Shown piece by piece: positions 16,262 through 25,000 of a stretch of 26,408 nt of DNA; the first letter of the stretch is position 1, and every line of letters begins with the position of its first letter. The notes below the pieces were generated by a model. It was given only the letters and a program-made list of their open reading frames with translations. It was not told the DNA's origin and did no database searches. The stretch is from the IMG/VR virus record IMGVR_UViG_3300017788_001619, positions 1 through 26,408 of that record. One strand, written 5' to 3'. Both the position numbers and the translations under genes were made by a program. The DNA comes from a virus.

Positions 16262-16619
16262 ATTTTAGTATTACTACCCCTATATTATTTAATTCACAAA
16301 ATCTTATTTTTTCATTGTCTCGTTTTAAAGATTTAAGATATCCTATTTTACTTTTATGAAAAAAGGGTATATATGAGTAATGCTGTTCCCCATGAACTTC
16401 TATTACTAGATTTAAGTTTGGAACAAAAAAATCTAAATACAATTTTGTCCCAGGTATTTTAACTTCTTCTAGAATAGAATATGAACCATATATACTTTTA
16501 ATTTCTTGTCTTGCGAGTATATGGTATTTTGATCTTGGTCTGGATTCATCTTTGAATACCCTAAATTTAGACATATTCCATTTATAAGACCTACCATTTA
16601 ACCCCTTTACAGTTTTCAT
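16218..16619 (-). CDS. Vsr-like PD-(D/E)XK endonuclease, small
   Basis: A 133-residue putative nuclease. The core 'LDFFVPNLNLVIEVHGEQHY' holds D63 and E74, followed by H80 and a downstream 'KRDNEKIRFCELNNIGVVIL' in which R100-D101 stand where Vsr-like enzymes place their second acidic site. The D-x10-E-V-x-G-x3-H spacing is the same as in the homing endonuclease at 6054-6962 (D221, E232), but the zinc cluster and NUMOD3 repeats are absent. It is coupled to the RecA-like gene by an ATGA overlap (16616-16619). A recombination or repair nuclease or junction resolvase fits this position; a free-standing homing nuclease is the alternative. Confidence 0.65.
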   Translation of the reverse strand: MKTVKGLNGRSYKWNMSKFRVFKDESRPRSKYHILARQEIKSIYGSYSILEEVKIPGTKLYLDFFVPNLNLVIEVHGEQHYSYIPFFHKSKIGYLKSLKRDNEKIRFCELNNIGVVILKYDEQHNWRELLISV

Positions 16620-17623
16620 GCCTTAGCAATTTCTTCCATCAGAGTTTTGAACGCTTCATTATTTTGTTTAAAATAATCTATCAGCTTTTCAGAACCTTGG
16701 AATTTTTCTTCTCCTATATAATACCAAGCACCAGCCTGTTTTATAATACTAAGTTCTAGAGCAATCTGAAACATTTCTTGTACTTCGTCTATCCCTTCTC
16801 CATATCTTAGCCACCCTTCTGCTTTAGAACCTGGAGTACCACCTACATTACTTGTTATAACTTCCCAAAACATTCTATGACCTATTTGTTTTTCATCTTT
16901 GTCCGACCATTTTTGGGTGTGAGTTATTACAACATTTGTTCCTGCCTGATATTTTATCATGTTTCCACAATCAGATAATTTCGACTTACCCATTCCAGAA
17001 GTGTTTGCTATATTATGTGTTATCATAATCATAACAGTTTTATTTTTAACTAAATGTGGGGCTATTTTCTTACAGAACAAAGATAAAAGCCTTGGTAATG
17101 AGTTTCTTATACCAACCTTTATTTCACCATCTAGTTCTTCTTTTGGAATCATATTAGAAGTAGAGTCTACTATAATTATAGAATTTGGGAGCATCTTTGT
17201 ATACTGCTCAATAATTGTGAGATAATCTTCTGCTGATAATATTGTATCTTCTGTAGATTCTACAATATGTATTTTTTCTGGGTTTAAATCTTTTACACCT
17301 TCAAAATTTTGTCTAGATAATCTATTTTCTGTATTTATATAGATTATATTTTTGTCCTTTTGATGTTTTGCCGCGAAATGTAATGCAGAAGTTGTTTTTC
17401 CTGCTTTAGCATCTGATGTTATAATTACCATACTTCCTTCTCTAAATCCGCCCCCTAACGCTAAATCAAGACAGGGCGATACAGAGAGTGTTTTGAGAGA
17501 GTTTATACTCTTCAAAACTTCTGACCCGCTTCTTATTACATTGCCATACTTCTTAATGATGGATTCATTTATGTCTTTTATATTTACTTCTCTAACACCT
17601 TCTTCAACTTTTTTCTTCGCCAT
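16616..17623 (-). CDS. recA: RecA/UvsX-like recombinase
   Basis: A 335-residue RecA-family ATPase. Features are 'LDLALGGGF' at 52-60, Walker A 'SDAKAGKTT' at 70-78, Walker B-like 'SIIIVDSTSN', and a 'VMIMITHNI' segment. The C-terminal stretch with 'AGAWYYIGEEKFQGSEK' parallels the RecA C-terminal 'GAWFSY..E..GQG' region. It forms filaments on single-stranded DNA for strand exchange. The neighbouring Vsr-like nuclease and the RecB-like nuclease suggest a recombination-dependent replication or repair set. The ATG at 17623 has GAGG upstream and lies within the 3' end of the preceding gene (20-base overlap). Confidence 0.88.
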   Translation of the reverse strand: MAKKKVEEGVREVNIKDINESIIKKYGNVIRSGSEVLKSINSLKTLSVSPCLDLALGGGFREGSMVIITSDAKAGKTTSALHFAAKHQKDKNIIYINTENRLSRQNFEGVKDLNPEKIHIVESTEDTILSAEDYLTIIEQYTKMLPNSIIIVDSTSNMIPKEELDGEIKVGIRNSLPRLLSLFCKKIAPHLVKNKTVMIMITHNIANTSGMGKSKLSDCGNMIKYQAGTNVVITHTQKWSDKDEKQIGHRMFWEVITSNVGGTPGSKAEGWLRYGEGIDEVQEMFQIALELSIIKQAGAWYYIGEEKFQGSEKLIDYFKQNNEAFKTLMEEIAKA

Positions 17624-18155
17624 TCTTTATGCCTCTTAATTTACTAAGTTTGGTTGATCCAAACGTTTTTCTTGTAGAATTACCACTCGGCAACTCTATT
17701 ATATCTGAAACCGATTCTCGCTCTCTTTTTTCTTTAATTATTTTTTCGTGCTTTTTTAGATAAGGTATTATAGAGGGGTTTATCTTCCAGCCTCTACCCC
17801 TACCATTTTGTATGCCTATAAGTAGAAACCTCTTAAAGTCGTCTGAGTTTAGAAAAGATAAAATAACATCTTCTCCATATTCTTTAGCTAACTCTCTTGC
17901 GGCATTTAGTTGTTTAAGCCAAGTCCAATGATCTTTACAGCCCTTTGTCCAAAATTTGTATTCGGGCTTGCCTATATTAAGCCTCTCGGCCCTTTTTATT
18001 ATTACAAGTTCTGCGACATAAGCTTCGAATGTACAATACTCTCCTGTATGTATGTGTTTATATTTATACCTATCTGACTGCTCTTTTTGAAATTCCCTAT
18101 TAAATAAGCTAGGCTTTTCCACATTCTTCTTTCTGAAAATTAAAGGCTTCTTCAA
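17604..18155 (-). CDS. Hypothetical basic protein
   Basis: A protein of up to 183 residues without a recognised family. It is rich in Lys and Arg and in aromatic residues, with a central helical stretch ('TFEAYVAELVIIKRAERLNI', 'WLKQLNAARELAKEYGEDVI') and 'GRGRGWKINPSIIPYLKKHE'; the composition suits nucleic-acid binding. The frame begins at TTG (18155), which overlaps the upstream gene by 47 bases; a GTG at 18122 would reduce the overlap to 14 and is an alternative start. It lies directly upstream of the RecA-like gene. Confidence 0.6.
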   Translation of the reverse strand: MKKPLIFRKKNVEKPSLFNREFQKEQSDRYKYKHIHTGEYCTFEAYVAELVIIKRAERLNIGKPEYKFWTKGCKDHWTWLKQLNAARELAKEYGEDVILSFLNSDDFKRFLLIGIQNGRGRGWKINPSIIPYLKKHEKIIKEKRERESVSDIIELPSGNSTRKTFGSTKLSKLRGIKNGEEKS

Positions 18156-18525
18156 AACAATCTTCTATATTGGAAGACTCTGTATATTTCTCTATAAGGC
18201 CCGTATTTATGTAAATTTTTTTGTTCACAACTCTGTCTTTTAATGCACCTATAGTTGTTGTGTGTATTGGTTCTTCACCTATTCTACCTAAAATAGACCT
18301 TACTAGATACACACCTTCACAATCTTCTGGTATAACTGTTTCTACGATTTGAGACCTATATTGTAAACATACTTTAGTTATTTTCTTTTTCATTGCTACA
18401 ACTTTATACCAATCGTTGTAGTCATTAAATGCTAAGAAGTTTTCACCAAAATAAATCCAAAACCATATTTTGTACTTATCGTCTTTATACGCTTCTCGCC
18501 ACTTATCTTTAGAAAAAACTATCAT
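18109..18525 (-). CDS. Hypothetical protein
   Basis: A 138-residue protein that I do not recognise. It is aromatic-rich at the N-terminus ('YKIWFWIYFGENFLAFNDYNDWYKV') and continues with a beta-rich middle part ('TKVCLQYRSQIVETVI', 'GVYLVRSILGRI'). It has no signal peptide or clear membrane span. The start ATG at 18525 forms an ATGA overlap with the stop of the HTH-like gene, so translation is likely coupled. Function unknown. Confidence 0.6.
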   Translation of the reverse strand: MIVFSKDKWREAYKDDKYKIWFWIYFGENFLAFNDYNDWYKVVAMKKKITKVCLQYRSQIVETVIPEDCEGVYLVRSILGRIGEEPIHTTTIGALKDRVVNKKIYINTGLIEKYTESSNIEDCFEEAFNFQKEECGKA

Positions 18526-18830
18526 TGCTTAATCTTTACTATATAATCTTTTTCTGGTTGTGCTTTTACAGTTTTTCTATTATCATCGCCAGATTCAGAT
18601 GCGGCTTCTGTCATAACTACAGTACCACTACGTTTGGCGAAATGGTCTTTTAGGACTTTTTCTTTTCTAACACTTGTTATGTTTGACTTTGTATTTATGT
18701 TTTCATTTATGTATTTCTTTACAAAATAAACAGTTCTATCAATCTCTTTGGCTAATACTTCTGGGTCATCATTTATATGCCCATCTAGATAAAACTTTTC
18801 TACGTTGCTAATCGGGCCTTTTTTAGTCAT
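18522..18830 (-). CDS. Putative helix-turn-helix small phage protein
   Basis: A 102-residue protein. Residues 5-40 ('GPISNVEKFYLDGHINDDPE' then 'VLAKEIDRTVYFVKKYIN') look like a homeodomain-type helix-turn-helix, as in sigma-like or resolvase-like DNA-binding segments. A disordered charged tail ends in 'VVMTEAASESGDDNRK'. The start ATG has a clear AGGAGA site. It could be a transcription or DNA-binding regulator; the assignment rests on pattern alone. It overlaps its upstream gene by 8 bases and its downstream gene by 4. Confidence 0.5.
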   Translation of the reverse strand: MTKKGPISNVEKFYLDGHINDDPEVLAKEIDRTVYFVKKYINENINTKSNITSVRKEKVLKDHFAKRSGTVVMTEAASESGDDNRKTVKAQPEKDYIVKIKQ

Positions 18831-19140
18831 TAAATATTCTCCTATTAATCATATTGAAAGAATTTATTTTTCTATCTTTAAGATACTGTATGTATTTATT
18901 GAAAAGTTCTTTTGTAACATTCTTAAACTTAAAGTGATTTTTAATTGTGTTTTCTCTGTGAGAATATCCGCCACCTGGATTATATATCGAACCGGCAAAT
19001 ATCGCAACCTTGAACTCTTCCGAATTTTTAGATTTTATATGTTTAGCAACTATAGTATCAGATTCACCACATTCCAACCCTTTAGTGTTATAATTTATAA
19101 CTGACGTTAAATCATCTATCTTAAAATATTCTTCTTGCAT
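18823..19140 (-). CDS. Hypothetical protein downstream of phoH
   Basis: A 105-residue protein without a recognised family. It has a glycine-rich turn 'IFAGSIYNPGGGYSHREN' in the middle and a basic helical C-terminus. The ATG at 19140 has GAGGG five bases upstream and begins 8 bases after the phoH stop, so it is co-transcribed with phoH. No catalytic motif is evident. Confidence 0.6.
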   Translation of the reverse strand: MQEEYFKIDDLTSVINYNTKGLECGESDTIVAKHIKSKNSEEFKVAIFAGSIYNPGGGYSHRENTIKNHFKFKNVTKELFNKYIQYLKDRKINSFNMINRRIFND

Positions 19141-19147
19141 TATACCC

Positions 19148-20833
19148 TCAACTTTCTAAAGCCTTTAATACTTTTCCAATTATACCATTCCTTTGTATGT
19201 CTGATGTATCGAATTTAACATTTCCAATACCCTTTATATCTTTTAACTTGTTTATACAATATAGAAGAGAAGATGGGGTTTTTCTTAGGTCTGTTTGGTC
19301 TAAGTCTCCATTTATAATTACCTTACTATCTTGGCCTATTCTTGTTATGAACATCTTTAACTGTTCTAGCGTACAGTTTTGGGCTTCATCTAAAATCATT
19401 ATAGCATTATTAAATGTTGAGCCTCTCATTAATTCTAGTGGCTTATATAGTATAAACCCCTGACTAAAATAGTCTTTATACATATCTCCCAAAAAGAATC
19501 TAAAATTTTCTTCTAGTGGTAATAGATATGGCATTATTTTTTCATCTAATTCTCCAGGTAATGCTCCTATATCTTTACCAGTACAAACCAAAGGTCTTGT
19601 AACTACTATTCTTGATATATCTCCCTTATGTAATTTTTCAGAAGCTAAACCAGAGGCTATGAATGTATTATGTGTCGGTATAAAATTATTAGTAATATAT
19701 AAGTGTTTATCATCATCAATAGATATACATTGACAATCTTTGACTCCTATTCTACTGATAGAACTAATATAATGATAATTAGTTCCTTTTTGTTTCTTTT
19801 TTAATCTATTTAATTTTCTATCCAAAGAAAATAACTTTAAATTTTGAATATCTTTAATATATAATCTATAAGAATAATTATGAGTAGTTTCCTTTCTGTT
19901 TATTGAAACTATACAACCTAAAGATTCAAGAATTTCCTTCATATCATAAGCCAAATCAATAGAAGATGATGAATATTCAATATTTCCATTTTTATCAACG
20001 CAACCATCAGTATCCATTAATCCCCGTATTAAATCTAATCTTACGGATAGGCTATTGTATTTATATTCATTTGGAATTTTTTTATCTAATGATGACTTAC
20101 CCATCAAATTTAAATTTTTTAGATGTTCTTTGTAAGGGTTTTTTATTTGTGGACAAGATTTTTCTTTTTTAGTAATAGAATAACAATATTTATTAGATAT
20201 TTTTTTTATTTTTAATTCTTCTGGTAATCTTTCCCTTACTAAATCTATAATTTGTTTATCATTTGAGGTTATAATTATATTGCCTTGAGTTATACCACCA
20301 TCCCCTAAAATAACACCTAAAATATATGGATCTATTGTTATTTCTTGATCATTAAAATATGCATATGATATTGGTTTGATTCTATATATATATCTATTCC
20401 AAATACCTCTATCTGTATAAATACTTCTAAACAATTTTTCTTGAAGCATCTCTTTTGTTGTTATAACCTTTTGTTCCCACGTTCCAGATCTATTAAGTTT
20501 TTCAACAAGCCATAAATGATCTTCGCAACATTCTACAGAATGTCCATTCTTAAAATTGATAGAATAAACCATTTTTTTTCCTTGAGGATATATAGCTGTA
20601 ATTTTGGCTACTCCCCCATGAGGAACACAAACATTATCATGTATTTTAACACTACCCATATTTACAGGACCATTTGGTGTTACAACAATAGAATCTAATG
20701 GCTGAGCTTTACCGGTTCCACTAGGTCCTGTACAAAAAGTAATATCGTTTTCTATAATTGATAAAATGTAATCTTTCTGGTTCTCTGTTTTATAGGAAAG
20801 TGGAACTACTTTAGATTTAACACACTTCGTCAT
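19148..20833 (-). CDS. phoH: PhoH-like ATPase with class 3 intein in the Walker A motif
   Basis: A 561-residue precursor whose intein (43-389) leaves a mature PhoH of 214 residues, the usual size for phage PhoH. Host motifs are 'CTGPSGTGK' with K42 directly before the intein and T390 directly after (mature GTGKT, the Walker A loop), 'IVVTRPLVCTGKDIGALPG', Walker B 'AIMILDEAQNC' and 'VIINGDLDQTDL'. PhoH-like proteins are predicted ATPases/RNA helicases common in marine phages; their exact role is unsettled. ATP binding needs the spliced form because the intein cuts the P-loop. The ATG at 20833 has GAGG upstream and follows dut by 18 bases. Confidence 0.92.
   Translation of the reverse strand: MTKCVKSKVVPLSYKTENQKDYILSIIENDITFCTGPSGTGKAQPLDSIVVTPNGPVNMGSVKIHDNVCVPHGGVAKITAIYPQGKKMVYSINFKNGHSVECCEDHLWLVEKLNRSGTWEQKVITTKEMLQEKLFRSIYTDRGIWNRYIYRIKPISYAYFNDQEITIDPYILGVILGDGGITQGNIIITSNDKQIIDLVRERLPEELKIKKISNKYCYSITKKEKSCPQIKNPYKEHLKNLNLMGKSSLDKKIPNEYKYNSLSVRLDLIRGLMDTDGCVDKNGNIEYSSSSIDLAYDMKEILESLGCIVSINRKETTHNYSYRLYIKDIQNLKLFSLDRKLNRLKKKQKGTNYHYISSISRIGVKDCQCISIDDDKHLYITNNFIPTHNTFIASGLASEKLHKGDISRIVVTRPLVCTGKDIGALPGELDEKIMPYLLPLEENFRFFLGDMYKDYFSQGFILYKPLELMRGSTFNNAIMILDEAQNCTLEQLKMFITRIGQDSKVIINGDLDQTDLRKTPSSLLYCINKLKDIKGIGNVKFDTSDIQRNGIIGKVLKALES
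19667..20707 (-). other. Class 3-type LAGLIDADG intein in PhoH (Ala1)
   Basis: 347 residues (43-389 of the precursor) inserted in GTGK|T. It begins with Ala in 'AQPLDSIVVTPNGPVNMG'. The WCT signature of class 3 inteins is present: W108 in 'CEDHLW', C369 in 'CQCISID' and T387 in 'PTHN'. The endonuclease domain has 'ILGVILGDGG' and 'LIRGLMDTDG'. It ends His-Asn with Thr as +1. It resembles the nuclease intein at 10732-11673 over blocks A, C, E, F and G. Confidence 0.92.
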
Positions 20834-20851
20834 AAATAAGCCTCATGTAAA

Positions 20852-21277
20852 TTAAAAAGGAATTTCATCTGAACTACCAAAACCCTTTTCCCCTCTATCT
20901 GTAGAATCTAGGTCTTGAACAATATCTATATCAAAACTATAGTATTTCTGAATTATCATTTGAGCTATTTTATCGCCGGTATCTATTTCTACATCTGTAT
21001 TACTAGTGTTTAATAGACACACCATTATCTCTCCACGATACGATGAATCTACGACACCTGCAAGAACGTCTATACCTTTTTTTACAGATAGACCTGATCT
21101 AGGCCAAATAAGACCTACAAGATCTACAGGTATTGACATAGCTATACCTGTTTTAAATGTTGCTCTCTCATAAGCTGGTATAACTTTTGTTTCTATTGAA
21201 TACAAGTCATAACCAGCGTCACCATTATTAGCTCTTGTCGGAACTACAGCTAATGTGTCAAGAAGTTTTACTTTCAT
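20852..21277 (-). CDS. dut: dUTPase (trimeric)
   Basis: A 141-residue enzyme with all five motifs of trimeric dUTPases: motif 1 'DAGYDLYS' at 20-27, motif 2 'PRSGLSVKKG' at 59-68, motif 3 'GVVDSSYRGEI' at 74-84, motif 4 'DKIAQMIIQKY' at 102-112 and motif 5 'DRGEKGFGSS' at 127-136. It hydrolyses dUTP to dUMP and pyrophosphate, keeping uracil out of phage DNA and supplying dUMP for thymidylate synthesis. The ATG at 21277 is preceded by AAGGAAAA; the gene follows the PAS-protein stop by 10 bases. Confidence 0.96.
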   Translation of the reverse strand: MKVKLLDTLAVVPTRANNGDAGYDLYSIETKVIPAYERATFKTGIAMSIPVDLVGLIWPRSGLSVKKGIDVLAGVVDSSYRGEIMVCLLNTSNTDVEIDTGDKIAQMIIQKYYSFDIDIVQDLDSTDRGEKGFGSSDEIPF

Positions 21278-21287
21278 ATTTTCCTTT

Positions 21288-21953
21288 CTAAGGTTTTACT
21301 ATTTTTTTAGGTATTAACTCTATTATACCTAATTCTCCTAAAATTTGTATTATATTATTTACACCAAATGATCCAATAACAAGTACAAAGATTAACATAG
21401 ATGTCTTTGGATACTTTTTAATCATTTTTATGGTATAACTAAACCATTTCGATTCTTCGTCTATTGGTTCTGTACAGGATTTTTCTACAAACTCTGTCAT
21501 GTTCTTAGCCATTTGTACTATTTCTTGAGTTAGTTTGTCTAATTTAACCAAAACTTGTCTTACAATATCCTGCTGCTCTCCATCAATAGGATGCCAAGAA
21601 CACAGATAAAAATCGTTTTGTTGTCCATTTATTTCTGGGCATTTCATAATATGAAATATTCCCCAATCCGAGTCTCCGTTCCTTTTTATAAATCGTTTGT
21701 GTACAGCGTAACTAGAAACATAGTCATTCTTTATTATATCTAGATTGTCCAAGTCTTTTTCAAAACTATCGCCTCTAGGACTAAAATCAGAAGATTTTTT
21801 ATTAATAATTTCTGATTGTAAATATCCGATCCAATTACAAAACGCCCTATTAGCCCATACTATGCTACCATCAGATTTTGTAACCAATTTACAATATAGG
21901 GAATTTGAAAGCCAGTGTCTTACTACATCGCAATCTAATATTTTTAAACTCAT
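21288..21953 (-). CDS. Membrane-anchored PAS-domain protein
   Basis: A 221-residue protein. Residues about 14-122 form a PAS domain: 'LVTKSDGSIVWANRAFCNWI' (strands A and B with the helix C Asn-Arg-Ala-Phe), 'GYLQSEIINKKSSDFSP' (helix F region), and the C-terminal strands 'HKRFIKRNGDSDWGIFHIM' and 'FYLCSWHPID'. A coiled-coil-like helix follows (about 125-160), then one hydrophobic membrane segment at about 184-206 ('SMLIFVLVIGSFGVNNIIQIL') and a short basic tail. There is no kinase, cyclase or DNA-binding output domain. It may sense a small ligand, redox state or a partner protein at the membrane; the function in a phage is unknown. Confidence 0.75.
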   Translation of the reverse strand: MSLKILDCDVVRHWLSNSLYCKLVTKSDGSIVWANRAFCNWIGYLQSEIINKKSSDFSPRGDSFEKDLDNLDIIKNDYVSSYAVHKRFIKRNGDSDWGIFHIMKCPEINGQQNDFYLCSWHPIDGEQQDIVRQVLVKLDKLTQEIVQMAKNMTEFVEKSCTEPIDEESKWFSYTIKMIKKYPKTSMLIFVLVIGSFGVNNIIQILGELGIIELIPKKIVKP

Positions 21954-21967
21954 AGTATATCTCGCAG

Positions 21968-22003
21968 AAAAAAAATTTAGGATAATATAGTTATATACAC
22001 CTA
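21968..22003 (-). terminator. Possible AU-rich terminator after nrdJ
   Basis: Minus-strand RNA after the last nrdJ codon reads UAGG...CCUA around an AUAUA/UAUAU inner stem (the stop codon is part of the outer arm), followed by a run of eight U (21975 to 21968). The stem has a three-mismatch internal loop and few G-C pairs, so termination is probably partial. Confidence 0.35.
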
Positions 22004-25000
22004 TATTTTCACTATTTCACAAGCTCCAGCACTACAAGCTTGGGCTGTATAGTTAGATATATCCTTATATTCTGGGGCTTTTAGGGCTTTTGAAAAGTCT
22101 ATTTCTCTCATTTCTCTGTTTATAGACTCCCATTTATGGTACAAATGTATGTCTTTTAGACAATATACAAGGGTTTTTAGGTCATTTTTGAAGTAGTTCT
22201 TAGCAAATTTCTTTGCCCGACCTACCCAATACTTTTTAAGCATTACCTGTTCTCTAGTACCAGAAATAGGGATATCTGGGTCCACAATACAATCACAAGC
22301 ATCCCAAAGATTATTGTTAAAATAGTGTAGACCATCTACAATTAAACCGGAAATAAATATTGATCCTTTACCGTATTTCTGGAAAATTTCTTCAGCATTT
22401 AAAATTGAAGTGAATGGGGCTTGATTAAAGTCTTTATCCCCATAATCAGAAATGAAACTTACGGCTGTAAAGTCGTCCTTATTTTCCCATATATAGTCTA
22501 TAATTTGTGGCTTGTCATCTATAATAATAGTACAATTATGTGTTAAAACATTATTTTCCATAACAAAACTATTTGTTTCTGGTTCTTCTACGCAAAAAAC
22601 GTTTTCATAAATTTCGGTTGATTTAACGCTTTCTACTATCCATTTTTTACTGTTCTGAGACTTATTTTTAAGATAATTAGAAAATCTATCTTTCTTTTTA
22701 TCATGCTTCATAAAATCTATATCTATAGAATCTTTATTTATTGATATTGTATAAAAATGCGTATTTTTAGATGGATAAGAACCTTTTCCTCTTTTATGTG
22801 TCGAAATATTATTTACAAAAACTTTACCTAAAAATGAATTTTTTTGTAACCATTCCAGATTTTCTTTATTAGCAGAAGCTAAAGACATAGTTCTTCCATC
22901 TATAGAAATATGTCCATCTGTTGCAAACCAACCTGAAATAAAACTTCTAATATAAGATTCATATTTATTTTTTGGAAATTCTTTCCAATCATTCGGTAAA
23001 CCATATATTCTAATATGGTCTTCTTTTTCTATGGTTTTATATCCAGCTAATTCAAAATATTCAGCTAAACACTTATCGTCAAATAAATAAATTTGACATT
23101 TATTATTTTTTTTATGTAATGTTCCGTCTCCGAAAACACAACCATGCAAAAACGCATCTAAATTAAAGTCTGGAAAAATATTAAAATCTACATTTTTAAT
23201 TTTCATTCCAGGTTCCAAATCTATAGTATTTCTAATTTTAATATTTGGCGAATTTCTTCTATCCCAATTTTTAACAACTAACCATTTATGATTATCCGTT
23301 GTTTTAATAGTTTTATATTGACTACCCTTTCTTAATATAATTTCATATATTTCTTGTTCTCCACCATGTATAACTTTGGATTTAGAAAAATTACCAATTC
23401 CATTTAGAACATTAATAGAATCTAATTTAGAAATTTCTTCAAAAGATTTTAAACCTTGATCTGTATAAATTTTTTCAGAAGCACTAAAACAACTACAATT
23501 ATGATTTATTTTGGGCGATATACCAAGTTCTTTTCTAGTTCCTGGTAATATCCAATTTTCTTGTACTAGCTTTATAAATTCTAAGTGTTTTACCCCATGC
23601 ATACTATTCTTAAACATAGCCCCAGTTGGGTTTATGATAGGTACGAAAACCACATAATCTGTGTTATTTGTAGACCAAACGCTTTCTTCTAATAGAAATG
23701 GCATGTTTTCATTAAGCCACTTAGCTATATCAGTGTTTTTGTTAAGCTGCATTATTCTAAAGTATGTTTCAGAATGCTCTGGATGTATTCCTGATGAAGT
23801 TTGAGCTATTACACTGAGATTACCTTCGGGTTTTACGCATGTTGTTCTAGCGGCTTTATTTATACCTAATTTAGCGGCAAGTTTTTCGTTTGTTTCAAGT
23901 ATAACCTTAACGCCTTCTTGAAGCCATTCTTTGTTAAACAATTTAGGATTATTCATCCATCCCGTAATAGAAACACCGAGTAAAGCCTCTTTCTTGGTAA
24001 GTTCTTCTGTTTTATTTTTGAAATATGAAAAGCTTGTATATCCAGCTTGTAAAGTGCCTAATACAGCTTCATCCCGACACGCCCTAAGAAAATCTTCCTT
24101 ATTCTTTATTTTTTCAGCATTCATAGATGTAAGATTACATAATTGCACACCAAACATATCTTTATTTTCTTTTATAAAATTTGGCAACTCTTCATATGTT
24201 ATTTGTGTTAAATCTTTATCTGTAAGTATTGGGGTAAACGAAATCTCGTAGCAATTATGAACTTTAAAACCATTGCATTCAAAAGCTTCAATTCCAAATT
24301 GTACAGCACAATCATATACATTATCAAGTCCGTCTAATTCGCAAATAGAAACAATTCTTTCCTCAAAAGATTGTTTATAGAATTTTTTAGAATAATTATT
24401 TAAAATTTTATTAATAATATGTTTTTTGTCTTCATTTAATATATTTATTATAGTAAATTTATCAATAGCTTCTTTAGTAATACATAATTCGTAACTATTT
24501 TGAATAGGATATATTTTACTCCCACCTTTACCATCTGGAAGAGTATTAAAACCATTTAGACATTTATTTCTATCTTTATAAATCTTTGAATATATACCTA
24601 TAGCATTTAACGCTATTTGTAAATTTTCTAAATTTTCTAGTTGTACAGAAGTTATTCTAATAGAATTACCTTTTTTCTGATTAAATGCTACTGTTCCATC
24701 TGCATCAAAGTATCCTGCTATCAATCCGTTTATATAATTAAAATCACCAGATAAAAGTTTTTTACTTAACCTTTTATTACTAATAATAGATTCATCTTTT
24801 TCTTTAATAAATTTATATAAACCACCACTACTTAAACGTGAATAAACTTCAGAATCTTCTTCTAATTCTTTATGAGGTTTTCCGATATTCCAATTCAAAT
24901 CTTTAATATATTTAATACATTTATTGTGATATTTATGATTATCTTTACCCCAAAATTTAATTTGACAACTTTCTTCAATAAAATTTCCATCAGCTAAAAA

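Noticed and set aside
23489-23500. Alternative boundary of NrdJ intein 2 at C934 ('NHN|C')
   Set aside because: C936 gives a typical CFS...G block A start and a mature HNCSCT stretch like the HNxSxT region of class II RNRs. C934 would remove two conserved host residues.
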